From the NCBI GenBank assembly GCA_030278955.1, contig JAOANR010000010.1, forward strand, positions 28,956,174 to 29,020,173: DNA of 64,000 bases. The letters are read 5' to 3'. Under the pieces are notes generated by a model. It ran no database searches. It was not told the origin of the DNA and saw only the letters and a list, made by a program, of their open reading frames with translations. This document shows, piece after piece, positions 43,800 through 56,417 of this stretch. How positions within the stretch are numbered: position 1 is the stretch's first letter; every line of letters starts with the position of its first letter. This DNA is from Hygrophila difformis. Lineage: Eukaryota; Streptophyta; Magnoliopsida; Lamiales; Acanthaceae. A program made the translations under genes and the position numbers.

Positions 43800-46700
43800 T
43801 TATGTCCCCATAACTGTGTCGGTGTCGGGTTGGAACAGTGTCGGATAGCGTTCCCTCATGTCCGATTCTAACTCCCATGTTGCTGTCTCGCTTTCATGGT
43901 TCGACCAAAGAACCTTGACCATCTTGACAGTTTTATTCCTCGTTACTCGCTCCTTAGCGTCTAGAATTCGCACTGGGACTTCTTCATAAGTCAGATCCTT
44001 ATCGAGTTCGATTACTTCCGGTTGAAGTACATGTGTCGGGTCTGGCACATATTTCTTTAGTTATGAGACATGGAAGACATTATGAATTCGATCTAATTGT
44101 GTCGGTAAAGCCAGTCGGTAGGCCAAATTTCCTACTCGTTCTAGAATCTCGTAAGGTCCTATGTATCGAGGACTCAACTTCCCTCGTTTGCCAAAGCGCA
44201 TCACCCCCTTCATGGGTGATATCTTTAGTATGACCCTATCTCCCACTTGAAATTCTAGGTCTCGTCGTCTCACGTCAGCATAACCCTTCTGACGGTCCTG
44301 AGCGGCTTTCATTTTCCCTTGAATCACCTTTATTTGTTGAGCCATTTCTTCGACAAGTTGTGGTTCCACTACCACAGACTTATCGCTTTCTTCCCAGCTC
44401 AACGGGCTTCGGCACTTTCGTACATACAACGCCTCGAAAGGTGCCATGCCAATGCTAGCATGGTAGCTATTGTTATAGGAAAACTCGATTAAGGGTAAAT
44501 GAGTTTCCCAATTTCCCTTAAACTCCAACAGACATGCTCTCAGCATGTCTTCTAGTGTTTGGATCGTTCTTTCAGTTTGTCCATCCGTCATTGGGTGGAA
44601 TGCGGTGCTCATTTTGATTTGAGTACCGAGAGCTTTTTGTAACTCCGTCCAAAAATGAAAGACAAATCTACTGTCTCTGTCAGAAATGATGTCATGTGGT
44701 ACTCCATGTCGTCGTACCACATTATCAATGTAAGCTCGGGCCAATTGGTCCATAGTCCATGTGTCCTTCATCGGGATAAATATGGCCATCTTCGTTAGCC
44801 TATCCACAATCACCTAAATCTTGTTCATGCCTTTAGGTGATCGGGGCAATCCCGAGACAAAGTCCATCGAGATGCTATCCCACTTCCAACTTGGAATCTC
44901 TAGTGGTTGCATCAGTCCTAAGGGTTTATGTCTCACTGCCTTAACCCTTTGGCAGGTGAGGCGTTTCGCCACGAAGTTTGCCACTTCCTTTTTCATTCCC
45001 GGCCACCAGTAGATCTTCTTCAGATCTTTATAAAGTTTGTCACCTCCAGGGTGCACTGAATATGGTGTGTTGTGCCCTTCATTCATCAACCTTTGCTTCA
45101 ACTCGGCACACTTTTGAGGCACACACCATCTCCCTTTGAAGCGAATGCTTCCATCATTGTGGACAGCAAATCCTATTGCCTTACCCTTGGCAATACACTC
45201 CTTTATCCTCTCCAACTTCGCGTCGCCCGGTTGAGGGAGCCTAATCTCGTCCAATATTGGAGTTTCTGCGATCATGGCATTGATCGTGTCACTAACTGTG
45301 CCCGGATGCACAAGTTCTAAGTCCAACCTTGCCAAATCCATATACAATGCCGGCGGAATTACCAACGAGTTTGTCACGTGTTGGGTTTTCCGGCTTAGGG
45401 CATCGGCTACCACATTTGTCTTCCCCTCATGGTAGGCTATCTCTAAATCATAATCCTTAATAAGTTCCAACCACCTTCGCTGTCTCAAATTCAACTCCTT
45501 CTGAGTGAATATATATTTCAAGCTCTTGTGGTCGGTGAACATTCGACACTTTCGCCCGTAAAGATAATGTCTCCATATCTTTAGAGCGAAAACGACCGCT
45601 GCCAACTCCAGGTCGTGTGTCGGATAATTTTCCTCGTGAGGTTTTAGTTGGCGTGATGCATATGCAACGACCCTCAAGTCTTGCATCAAGACACAACCTA
45701 AACCTTCCTTCGAAGCATCGCTGTAAACTTCGAAGTCACCGTTCTCTGATGGTAGTGTCAATACGGGTGTGGTTGTGAGTCGTTTCTTCAGCTCTTGAAA
45801 CGCGGTCTCACACGCCTCTGTCCACACGTATTTTACTTCCTTCTTCAGTAGCTGGGTTAAAGGACGTGCGATTTTCAAAAAATCCTTCACGAACCGTCTA
45901 TAGTACCCGGCTAATCCAAGGAAACTCCTTATCTCAGTTGGGCTCTTTGGGGCTGCCCATTCTGTCATGACAGAAACTTTTACCGGATCCACTGAAACTC
46001 CATTAGCGGATACTATGTGTCCAAGAAATGCTACCTCCTTCAACCAAAAATCGCATTTGGACAATTTACCGTACAGTTGATTCTTTCCCAAGGTCCCTAA
46101 CACTTGGTGCAAGTGTTGGGCATGCTCCTCATCGCTCTTCGAGTAGATCAGGATGTCATCAATGAACACCACTACACACTGATCTAATAACTCTCGAAAC
46201 ACATTGTTCATGAGGTTCATGAACATTGCTGGAGCATTTGTTAACCCGAAGGATAACACTGTGAACTTGTAGTGGCCATATCGAGTTCGAAACGCCGTCT
46301 TCGGGATGTCTTTCTCGGCGATTCTCAACTGGTGATACCCAGATCGCAAGTCGATATTCGAGAATACTGAAGCTCCCTTCAGTTGATCAAATAGATCCTC
46401 AATTCCCGGTAGAGGGTACTTATTCTTGATGGTCACTTGGTTTAACCCCCGATAATCCATACAAGGACGTAATCCTCCGTCTTTCTTCTTAACAAATAAA
46501 ACCGGTGCTCCCATGGGGAAGTACTCGGTCTTTTGTATCCTTTCTGCAGTAGCTCCTCGAGTTGTTCCTTTAACTCCTTCATTTCCAGTGGTGCCATCCG
46601 GTACGGAGCTTTTGAGACAGGCTCGGTTCCCGGAATGAGATCTATCGTGAATTCAAGATCTCGCTCAGGTGGCATGCCCGGGATGTCCTCAGGAAACACA

Positions 46701-46918
46701 TCCGGGTGTTCTCTTACCACTGGTATGCTGTCAACCTTGTTCTCTTCCACCTCAAGGTTGTGCACATAGCACGCATATAGCTCATACCCCTGACGCATCA
46801 AGTTACTTAGTTTGAGGGCACTAACGATTTTGTTGCTCCTCTTAGGGAGGCTGAGAGTAAAAGATAACTCTCTTTCCCCTACTTTTTGACAGGGTGATCT
46901 TTTGTCTCTGGCTTTCGA
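43800..46918 (-). pseudogene. Element C pol: RT, RNase H, integrase, chromodomain
   Basis: From 46918: protease tail and linker, then RT ([51 protein letters not shown], catalytic [10 protein letters not shown]), RNase H ([25 protein letters not shown]), integrase (finger, then [22 protein letters not shown]) and chromodomain (VKVLWSNHESETATWELES). Lesions: a one-base loss before [12 protein letters not shown] (about 46510), TAG for Trp at 44816-44814 inside integrase, and TAA for Gln at 44063-44061 before the chromodomain. The natural stop is at 43800. All domains are recognisable, so only point lesions separate it from an active polyprotein. Confidence 0.95.
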
Positions 46919-48188
46919 TCACCGCCTTATACTGGGACAACCAGTCCATCCCAGTATAATGTCAAAGTCCCTTAAGTTAAATTCTACTAAGTTTGCGAAG
47001 AATTCTACGTTCTTGATCACTATAGGAATTCCGTTGTATCGTTTAGAGCACGCTACTACTTCTCCTGAAGGCAATTGAATTCCTAAGCTAATTATCTCGC
47101 ACTTAGGTAGATCTAACTCAGGCACTATTCTTGATGCTATAATTGAGCAACTAGCTCCAGAATCAAATAAGACTCTAAGGGGTGTGTTCAAGACATGAAA
47201 TGTACCCGCCATCACTTTTCCTTGTGCAGGCACGTCCGCTTGGTTAACCACGTTAAGTCTCCCCATAGGGAGTCCTTGATTGCCTTGCTGATTCGGATTC
47301 GGCTGCTGATCTTGCTGTTGATTTTGATTCTGAGGTGGTTGAGGACGTTGGTTCTGATTCTGATTCGGCTGCCTAAATTGATTTTGAGGGGGTCTATACC
47401 CCTGATTGTTTCCGTTCCGTCCGTTTTGATTTTGAGGTTGTCCCTGCCCCGTGACCAAGTCTTCCCTTTTCGTTATGTTTTCAATCCTTGTTCGGCACTC
47501 CCGACGTATGTGGCCCATGCGACCACACGAAAGCATGCCCCCTGTTGAGGGCACCCCCTCGCTAGATGGGGTCGCCCACACCTCGGGCAAGGTGGTACCG
47601 GTTCTTCTTGGTTAAACCTCTTTCCATTATTGGTCTGCTGTGGCCTATTCGACCCTCTCCGCTGCTCATTCATTCCCGCATTGTTCTCACCTCTCGCGTC
47701 CTTGTTCCTCTTGTCTTGGGGGCCCCGGCTGGACTCCCTACTCACTCTCTTTTCAGTTGCTGTACCCGCGCCACTGCCACAGCGCGGTCGTACACTGCTT
47801 GCAGATCAGGGTAGTGTACCCCTGTGATCACCTCGCGCACTGCCAGGTTCAGTCCCATCTCGAATTTTTAAGCTTTCTCCGCGTCCGTGGGTACTAGTCT
47901 TGGTGCGAATCTCACAAGTTCCTTGAATCAAGTGTAGTATTCTTGCACGGTCTGGCTTCCTTGTCTTAGTGACAGAAACTCTTCGTACATCGCTGCTTTA
48001 GTACTCAAGGGATAAAATCTATCCCTGAGTAGCTCCATCATTTCCGTCCACGAGTAGGGCTCTTCATCTTCTTGCAGTTTTGCTTGAGTCGCCTGCCACC
48101 ACTCGTCCGCTTCGCCTCCCAAGTAGTACGAAGCGACGTGCACTCTTTCTCCTTCCGGACATTTGACTGCACCCAGTAGCTTGTCAAA
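46919..48188 (-). pseudogene. Element C gag C-terminal part and protease
   Basis: Continues gag from 56095 across the nested element D. Capsid-like domain (YYLGGEADEWWQATQAKL, LRDRFYPLSTKAAMYEEFLS, LRQGSQTVQEYY), two zinc-knuckle motifs near 47550-47650 (CPRCGRPHLARGC, then a frameshifted CGRMGHIRREC), an Asn/Gln/Pro-rich linker, and retropepsin (RVLFDSGASCSIIASRI). Stops replace codons at 47930-47928 and near 47872, a shift splits the knuckles, and one A is missing near 46930 after DFDIILG. Confidence 0.92.
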
Positions 48189-48192
48189 GGTC

Positions 48193-51132
48193 TATAATAC
48201 CCGGGATTTTTGTCGGCGTCCAAAGGAATAAAATATATTTCTTAATCCAATCAAGGTCGAAATATCTCCGAGAAGAAGAAGATAATTTATCACAATAAAT
48301 TATTGCTCGGAAATGAAACGCCGATAGATTCAAAAATTCAAAATGGAATAAAAGAGGGAAAGGAAGCCCGAAGACATTCCATGAATCGAGTCAAAAGAAT
48401 TGGAATTAAATTCAAGAAAGAAAAGAATTTTAATACCAGGAACCCGTGAAGTCGGAAATAATTTAATTAGATAAATTGTTGCACGGGAGTGAAAAGACGA
48501 CGAATCCAAACGCAACGGACTCAAGATTTCGAATACGGGATTAATTCGAGACGAGATAAATTTAAGATAAGAATTTATAATCCGAGAATGACCCGAAAAA
48601 TCGAGCCCGAAAACGTAGGAGCACAGAAGTCCGAAAGAGATGAGAAAAGGCCCGATCAGATCGCACGGACCTGCCCGGACCGAGGTCCAGGCCGAGGCCG
48701 CGCGCTGGTCGCGCGGCGTTTAGCCTATGAGCGCGCCATGACCGCGTGACCCCGCCAGAAATACGGCAACAACGCGTTCCGACGATCTTCTTGCCATATT
48801 TTCGACCCCTGACGATGGAAACTCAATCCCGGTCGAGAGAAGGAGTATATGGACGGGTTGAGGGGATTGGACACTCATCACTAACCCTAATTTTCGAAGT
48901 GGCAGCCCTCAATTGCTCCAAAATTCTCAAAACTTCTCCCTTGTTCATCCAAAACCGATCCGACGACTTTCCGATCACTTTCCGGCGACGAAAATCGACG
49001 AAGAAGGCGTGGAGAGCAACATCTCTAGTGTTCCAGATTGTGGTAAGTTTTCCATAGGTTTTCGTTTAAGTTTACGAGTCCAAAAATCCGATCTAACCCT
49101 AGATTTTTACTTTCGATTTCGTTTCGGGGCCAACGGGAAGGAGACGGAGTAATTGGGACGTGTTCGTAGCAAGCGTGGGCGCCGCGATCGATCCGAAAAC
49201 GTCCTAGACATCATCCCCACTGTAAGTTAATGCTTACTTGGTTTTGGGTGACTTAAAACGCAACCATATATAGAGATTTAGAAACTCTAAAATCTGTCAA
49301 CCCGAAAACCCCCGGCGCAGCGAATTGGTGCGAATTTTTCGAACCCCTAGAACTGCTCAAACGGAAAAACTCAAAACATGAAAGATGTTCCTAAGACATA
49401 GGTCTAGTACCTGTAAAATTTTCATAATTGTTCATTATGTTCTGATATCCGAAAACAGCCTCCAACAAACCTGCCCTAAAAGTCGAACTTGAAACTGTGA
49501 CAGATTTGAAATCGGACCAAAACCCCTACTTCAAGAGTTCAAACCGAAAACTCAAAACTAGACTTTTGATCCTAACACATTAAACTATGTCGTGTAAAAA
49601 TTTCATCAATTTTCATCATATTTTGCTACCCCGAATCAATCCGAACATAAACTGTGATTTAAAACCTCTTTCGAAATCTGAACAGTGCAATGGTCCGAAC
49701 TTGATGAGCATGGTTCTATATTTTCTAGTCCGATTTGATCTTTATAATCTAAATGAAAGTTGTAGAAAATCATTTCTAGTATGTGCATATAAAATTTCAA
49801 GATTTTTGGAGTCCATTTGATGTGTCAAAATGTCGAGTTTTGAAACTGTGTCAAAATCTGAAACCTGACAGCATACTACTTCGGTGAAAGACTTGATTTT
49901 TGGCTTGTTTCCCTAACCCGGACCGAGAAACTTAAAACACAAAACTTGTTCGTCTCTGTGTTTTCGATTTACTGGTGAAATTTTAGAATTTTCGGACTTA
50001 AAATGAATTTTTAAATAATTACGGAGTAAGACAGCAACCTGTGTAAAGTTATATTTTGAGAAACTTGTGAAATTTGCGAAATGTATTCTTACCTTGCGGG
50101 TTTGATTCCCCAAGGGCGATTGTATGTTTTCCTGCGGGTTCGATTCCTCAGGATGTGTGTTGATTCCTATGGGTTCAATTCCCTAGGATGTATTTGAGTT
50201 CTTGCGGGTTCGATTCCCCAAGGGCGATTGTTTGTTTTCCTGCGGGTTCGATTCCCCAGGATGTGTGTTGATTCCTATGGGTTTAATTCCCTAGGATGTA
50301 TTTGACTTCTTGCGGGTTCGATTCCCCAAGGGCGATTGTTTGTTTTCCTGCAGGTTCGATTTCCCAGGACGTGTGTTGATTCCTATGGGTTTGATTCCCT
50401 AGGATGCGTTTAAATTCTTGCGGGTTCTTTTCCCCGAGAACAAATTATACTAGATCATATCGAACAAAAGTGAAAGAGTGAAATCCTTAAAATACCAAAT
50501 CATGAAGTCATGAGAAAATTAAGAGACTTGAATATTTTGCCTTGTTTAAATTATGCCTTGCAAATTATCTTGCCATGTAAGTTGAATTATGATCACGTGG
50601 AAACCCTTGTTTTAATTTATGTCATTTATTTATTAGTGGATGATTAGCTTAAATTGTGCATTACCCACAAGCATATTTTTATTAAATTTAATTAAAGGCT
50701 TTGAAACCCCTAAATCATGCTAGGTGTTAACTTACTCAGCACGTTTTGCTGACCCAAACCGTTTTTCTCCTTTTCTTTCAGAGTATGAGGATTATGCATC
50801 ATCATATGCATACATGGGAACATTTGGGGAAAATCTCTATTTTAAATTCCTGCATTTTGTTACGACTTGCATGAACGGGCCTGTTTAACCCGTGTTTTGG
50901 CCATGTCGGCCCTATATTTAAATTCCGCTGCAATACATGTATTAAAATATTATTCTCCGCTGCAACTTTGATATTATTAATTTTAAGTTATATTACATTG
51001 GGCTGTTTGAATGTTTTAAATTCTGAAAAACCATAGCCTTGCATCTCTTTAGCAAGCTCGGAGAAACCGTGTCTTGTTAGGGAGGTGTAGCGGTGGCATC
51101 CCGGCCTGGGTTATCAAATCCGGGGTGTTACA
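48193..51132 (+). repeat. 5' LTR of element D
   Basis: Starts TATAATACCCGGG (TA rather than TG), ends GGGTGTTACA. Includes GC-rich palindromic words near 48690-48750 and the T-arm-like array at 50094-50438. Short ORFs in it recur in the 3' LTR and are not genes. Confidence 0.95.
50094..50438 (+). repeat. B-box/T-arm-like tandem array (5' LTR of D)
   Basis: Ten monomers of 35-38 bp, each built around GGGTTYRATTCCC. Three monomer types alternate in fixed order (tails AAGGGCGATTGTTTG, AGGATGTGTGTTGATT, and TAGGATGTATTTGAGTT), giving a higher-order unit of about 108 bp present three times, followed by one partial monomer. GGTTCGATTCC is an exact match to the tRNA-gene B box (GGTTCGANNCC), with the seven-base TTCGATT T-loop inside a GGG/CCC stem. 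Confidence 0.9.
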
Positions 51133-51135
51133 GAG

Positions 51136-51147
51136 TGGCATCAGAGC
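51136..51147 (+). promoter_or_regulatory. Primer binding site of element D
   Basis: TGGCATCAGAGC three bases after the LTR end. One T-to-C difference from the initiator-Met PBS of A. Confidence 0.85.
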
Positions 51148-51645
51148 CCGGAATATTTTAAAGTTACTATTATTATTTTTAAACCGTTATTTTAAACCTA
51201 GTATTATTTTTAAATTTATTATTATTATTTTTTTACTACTAGTATTATTTTGGCCCAATATTTAATTATCATGTTAAGCCCAATTATTTTGGCCCAATAC
51301 CCTTCTTTTTACTTAAGCCCAAATAATTTATTTCTTTTGGCCCAATATAGTGGCCCAAACCTTTTTCCCTTATTCTTTAAAAATCTATCCATGGAATAAA
51401 CTTATTTTTAAAACCCATGGGTAGATAAATGCATGCATAAATTAAATTTTATTGGGGGGATTGCATATGCATACATACATAATTGCACTAACTCTTTTTA
51501 TGTGAATCATCTACTCTAAGAAAACACTCTTAAATTAGTATTCGACATGACCTTGACTTAGGAGCGCTTGCTAAAGACTAACTTTGCCTTAGTCCTAGAT
51601 CTTGATCACTTAGAAACTCATCTTCGCGTGCTTTTATAACAGAAA
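51148..51645 (+). other. Leader of element D
   Basis: About 500 bp, AT-rich, with repeated TTTTTAAA and TTGGCCCAA words. The coiled-coil leader ORF found in A and C is absent. Confidence 0.6.
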
Positions 51646-52704
51646 ATGGCACCTAGAAAAAAACTGAGGAAGGTAAGCCCAAACGACACTGACACTGACC
51701 TCCCAAACGCACCTAACAACAATGAGATTCCTCCGAACGTAAGAGATCGAGCGCCTCCTATTCCCAACAACATGGATGAACGTTTAAGGACGGTAGAAGA
51801 AGTACCCGTAGCATTAGGAAATGCCGAAGTGCATAGGGCAAAAGCGGCAATACCTCCGCCAGTAGCCCGAGTCAACTACTTGGCATTGGTAAACCCCTAC
51901 AACCCACCCCATTATGACGGGCAAGAGGATCCGGCCAAGTTGGAAGGTTGGATCCGTACCTTTGATAAGCTCTTGAATGCTATCAAATGCCCCGATGAGG
52001 AGAAGATACACATAGCGACCTACTACTTAGGGGGCGAAGTCGATGAGTGGTGGCAAAACCTTCGGACGAATTCAGAGGAAGACGAAGAAGCCTACACCTG
52101 GGAAGAACTTAAGGAAGCCTTTAGGGAAAGATTTTACCCACTGAGCACCAAGACCGCGAAGTACGAGAAATTCATCAACCTCAGACAAGGAGTGCAAACA
52201 GTACAAGAGTACTACACCAAATTCAAGGAATTGGTGCGATTTGCTACAAGGATAGTACCAACTGACTCTGACAAGGCTCAGAAATTCGAGATGGGTCTGA
52301 ACCTTAGTATCCGGGAGATACTTGCAGTAGGAAAATTCACAAACCTGCAGACGGTTTACGATCGAGCTGTAGCAATTGATCGAGTCCAGCAACTGAAGCG
52401 TAAAGAAAAACGGTGAGTCGAGCAAGGACTCGCAAGAGCTTGAGAAAAAGAATCGAAACATTAGCAATGGCAATTTTAAGGAGAATAAGAATAAAGGTTT
52501 CAATTATGGGAGAAACGGCATACGTCATACAGTCATACCACGTTGCCCGCAGTGCCACCAAGCCCATCTGGTGCGCGAATGCCCAAGGCGCGGGACTTGT
52601 TATAAATGTGGTGGTGAAGACCACATGATTAGAGAATGCAATGTTCGTGAGGAGAGGATTGAGAAAAGGCTAGATTTGGTAAACCCTCAACCAGGAGAGC
52701 CATA
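51646..52704 (+). pseudogene. Element D gag
   Basis: Starts MAPRKKLRKVSPNDTDTD and contains the gag domain (YNPPHYDGQEDPAKLEGWIR, HIATYYLGGEVDEWWQNL, FRERFYPLSTKTAKYEKFIN, LRQGVQTVQEYYTKFKELV). The frame stops at 52416, but a one-base shift in the AAAAA run at about 52405 restores a frame with two zinc knuckles (CPQCHQAHLVREC and CYKCGGEDHMIREC) that ends at 52704. Gag forms the particle and the knuckles bind element RNA. Apart from that one shift it is open, which suggests gag was kept functional until recently. Pol sequence is absent after the stop. Confidence 0.92.
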
Positions 52705-53140
52705 GGACGATTGAACGACATCGATCAAACTGACTTGCCAGCTCAATGAGGAAGGGTCATAGACAACGATACCCGAACCTGTTTGCGAATAATACATAGG
52801 CAGTTATGGGGACATAACTGTAATCTTAAGGGGGGGAGGATGTAACGACCCGAATATTCTAATCCGAATATTTTGTATTTCAAAGAAACAAATTCAAACT
52901 GTTTTGAACTACGTCATGACTTGATCCCTTCACCGGGTACGTAGGCAACTTGGAAATTTCAATTCTGGGTTCAGTCAAACTATATAATAAAATAATACAA
53001 ACAATATCAACAACAGCAACACATAATGATACAATCACGCAATCAAACAATAGCACAAAACAGAAAGGAACTTAGTTCCAAGCTCGCGAGAAGCTAACAC
53101 CCAACTTCGGGGACGAAGTTGATTCTTAAGGGGGGTAGAC
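52705..53140 (+). promoter_or_regulatory. 3' leader of D: hairpin and duplicated polypurine modules
   Basis: Holds CAGTTATG-GGGA-CATAACTG (52800-52819), CTTAAGGGGGGGAGGATGTA immediately followed by ACGACCCG, the GAACTACG...GGGTACGTAGGC motif (about 52904-52950), and a second tract CTTAAGGGGGGTAGAC adjoining the LTR. The same order occurs in A and C, although here no pol precedes it. Confidence 0.8.
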
Positions 53141-56090
53141 TGTAATACCCGGGATTTTTGTCGGCGTCCAAAGGAATAAAATATATTTCTTAAACCAATC
53201 AAGGTCGAAATATCTCCGAAAAGAAGAAGATAATTTATCACAATAAATTATTGCTCGGAAATGAAACGCCGATAGATTCAAAAATTCAAAATGGAATAAA
53301 AGAGGGAAAGGAAGCCTGAAGACATTCCATGAATCGAGTCAAAACAATTGGAATTAAATTCAAGAAAGAAAAGAATTTTAATTCCAGGAACCCGTGAAGT
53401 CGGAAATAATTTAATTAGATAAATTGTTGCATGGGAGTCAAAAGACGACGAATTAGAAGCCGACGAATCCAAACGCAACGGACTCAAGATTTCGAATACG
53501 GGATTAATTCGAGACGAGATAAATTTAAGATAAGAATTTATAATCCGAGAATGACCCGAAAAATCGAGCCCGAAAACGTAGGAGCACAGAAGTCCGAAAG
53601 AGATGAGAAAAGGCCCGATCGGATCGCACGGACCTGCCCGGACCGAGGTCCAGGTGGAGGCCGCGCGCTAGCCGTGCGGCATTTAGCCTATGAGCGCGCC
53701 ATGACCGCGTGACCACCCAGAATCACGGCAACAACGCGTTCCAACGATCTTCTTGCCATATTTTCGACCCCCGATGATGGAAACTCAATCCCGGTCGAGG
53801 GAAGGAGTATATGGATGGTTGAGGGGATTGGACACTCATAACTAACCCTAATTTTCGAAGTGGAAGCCCCCAATTCCTCCCAAACTCTCAAAACTTCTCC
53901 CTTGTTCATCCAAAACCGATCCGACGACTTTCCGATCACTTTCCGGCGACGAAAATCGACGAAGAAGGCGTGGAGAGCAACATCTCTAGTGTTCCAGATT
54001 GTGGTAAGTTGTCCATAGGTTTTCGTTTAAGTTTATGAGTCCAAAAATCCGATCTAACCCTAGATTTTTACTTTCGATTTCGTTTCGGGGCCATCGGAAA
54101 GGAGACGGAGTAATTGGGACGTGTTCGTAGCAAGCGTGGGCGCCGCGATCGATCCGAAAACATCCTAGACATCATCCCCACTTTAAGTTAATGGTTACTT
54201 GGTTTTGGGTGATTTAAAACGCAACCAAACATAGAGATTTAGAAACTCTAAAATCTGTCAACCCGAAAGCCCCCAGCGCAGCGAATTGGTGCGAATTTTT
54301 CGAACCCCTAGAACTGCTCAAACGGAAAAACTCAAAACATGAAAGATGTTCCTAAGACATAGGTCTAGTACTGTAAAATTTTCATAATTTTTCATTGTGT
54401 TTTGATATCTGAAAAAGGCCTCCAACGAACCTGTCCTAAAAGTCGAACTTGAAACTGTGACAGATTTGAAATCGGACCAAAACCCCTACTTCAAGAGTTC
54501 AAACCGAAAAACTCAAAACTAGACTTTTGATCCTAACACATTAAACTATGTCGTGTAAAAATTTCATCGATTTTCATCAAATTTTGCTACCCCGAATCAA
54601 TCCGAACATAAACTGTGATTTGAAACCTCTTTCGAAATCTAACAGTGCAATGGTCCGAAATTGATGAGCATGGTTCTATATTTTCTAGTCTGATTTGATC
54701 TTTATAATATAAATGAAAGTTGTAGGAAATCATGTCTAGTATGTGCATATAAAATTTCAAGATTTTTGGAGTCCATTTGGTGTGTCAAAATGTCGAGTTT
54801 TGAAACTGTGTCAAAATCTGAAACCTGACAGCATACTACTTCGGTGAAAGACTTGATTTTTGGATTGTTTCCTTAACCCGGATCGAGAAACTTAAACACG
54901 AAACTTGTTCGTCTCTGTGTTTTCGAGTTAATGGTGAAATTTCAGAATTTTTGGACTTAAAATGAATTTTTAGATAATTACGGAGTAAGACAGCGACCTG
55001 TGTAAAGTTATATTTTGAGAAACTTGTGAAATTTGCGAAATGTGTTCTTACCTTGCGGGTTTGATTCCCCAAGGGCGATTGTATGTTTCCTGCGGGTTCG
55101 ATTCCCCAGGATGTGTGTTGATTCCTATGGGTTCAATTCCCTAGGATGTATTTGAGTTCTTGCGGGTTCGATTCCCCAAGGGCGATTGTTTGTTTCCCTG
55201 CGGGTTCGATTCCCCAGGATGTGTGTTGATTCCTATGGGTTCAATTCCCTAGGATGTATTTGAGTTCTTGCGGGTTCGATTCCCCAAGGGCGATTGTTTG
55301 TTTTCTTGCGGGTTCGATTCCCCAGGACGTGTGTTGATTCCTATGGGTTTGATTCCCTAGGACGCGTTTAAATTCTTGCGGGTTCTTTTCCCCGAGAACA
55401 AATTATTCTATATCATATCGAACAAAAGTGAAAGAGTGAAATCCTTAAAATACCAAATCCTGAAGTCATGAGAAAATGAAGAGACTTGAATATTTTGCCT
55501 TGTTTAAATTATGCCTTGCAAATTATCTTGCCATGTAAGTTGAATTATGATCACGTGGAAATCCTTGTTTTAAATTATGTCATTTATTTATTAGTGGATG
55601 ATTAGCTTAAATTGTGTATTACCCACAAGCATGTTTTTATTAAATTTAATTAAAGGCTTTGAAACCCCTAAATCATGCTAGGTGTTAACTTACTCAGCAC
55701 GTTTTGCTGACCCAAACCGTTTTTCTCCTTTTCTTTCAGAGTATGAGGATTATGCATCATCATATGCATACATGGGAACATTTGGGGAAAATCTCTATTT
55801 TAAATTCCTGCATTTAGTTACGACTTGCATGAACGGGCCTGTTTAACCCGTGTTTTGGCCATGTCAGCCCTATATTTAAATTCCGCTGCAATACATGTAT
55901 TAAAATATTATTCTCCGCTGCAACTTTGATATTATTAATTTTAAGTTATATTACAATGGGATGTTTGAATGTTTTAAATTCCGAAAAACCGTAGCCTTGC
56001 ATCTCTTTAGCAAGCTCGGAGAAACCGAGTCTTGTTAGGGAGGTATGGCGGTGGCATCCCGGCCTGGGTTATCAAATCTGGGGTGTTACA
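53141..56090 (+). repeat. 3' LTR of element D
   Basis: Starts TGTAATACCCGGG, ends GGGTGTTACA. Very similar to the 5' LTR, including GC palindromes (about 53630-53710) and the array at 55052-55396. Confidence 0.95.
55052..55396 (+). repeat. B-box/T-arm-like tandem array (3' LTR of D)
   Basis: Same ten monomers in the same three-type order as 50094-50438, with a handful of substitutions. The GGTTCGATTCC core is unchanged in most A- and B-type monomers. Confidence 0.9.
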
Positions 56091-56417
56091 GGTCCGGATC
56101 CATTCCTCCAGCTTTGCTGGATCTTCCTCACCAGCGTAGTGGGGCAGCTGGTAAGGATTCACCATCGCCAGATAGTTAGGGCGAGCTTGGGGCGGAGGTA
56201 CCGCTGCAGCTTGACCCTGATTGACTTGCGCGTTCCCTAGCGCAATCAAAATTTCCTCTAGCGTCCGAAGACGATTGCCCACATTGTTCGGTGCGGGGGC
56301 GTCCTACGCACCTTGGGGTTGCTCTCCTACAGGTTGAGCAGGTTCGGTGTCATTTGGTGGCACTTCAGTAGTAGTTTGGGGAGCAGGTTGGGTTCTTGAT
56401 CTACCTCGCGGTGCCAT
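56091..56417 (-). pseudogene. Element C gag, N-terminal part
   Basis: Starts MAPRGRSRTQPAPQTT at 56417 and runs through VGNRLRTLEEILIALGNAQV and NPYQLPHYAGEEDPAKLEEW to the D insertion site; the rest is at 48188. A TAG at 56306-56304 interrupts it. Strong similarity to gag of D confirms both are the same lineage. Confidence 0.9.

Larger units (their letters stand above)
48193..56090 (+). mobile_element. Non-autonomous gag-only Tekay-type element D, nested in C gag
   Basis: Two LTRs of about 2.95 kb (48193-51132 and 53141-56090) enclose only 2.0 kb. That interval holds the PBS, gag with zinc knuckles, then directly the conserved hairpin and polypurine tracts; protease, RT, RNase H and integrase are absent. 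Target duplication GGTC at 48189-48192 and 56091-56094 (4 bp, or 5 bp if one A was lost). The interrupted gag codons of C are continuous once D is removed. D must use another element's pol, yet it retains its own gag. Confidence 0.93.

Noticed and set aside
50094..50438. CRISPR-like appearance of regularly spaced repeats
   Set aside because: Plant LTR context, spacers are not unique but follow three repeating types, and no cas genes are present.
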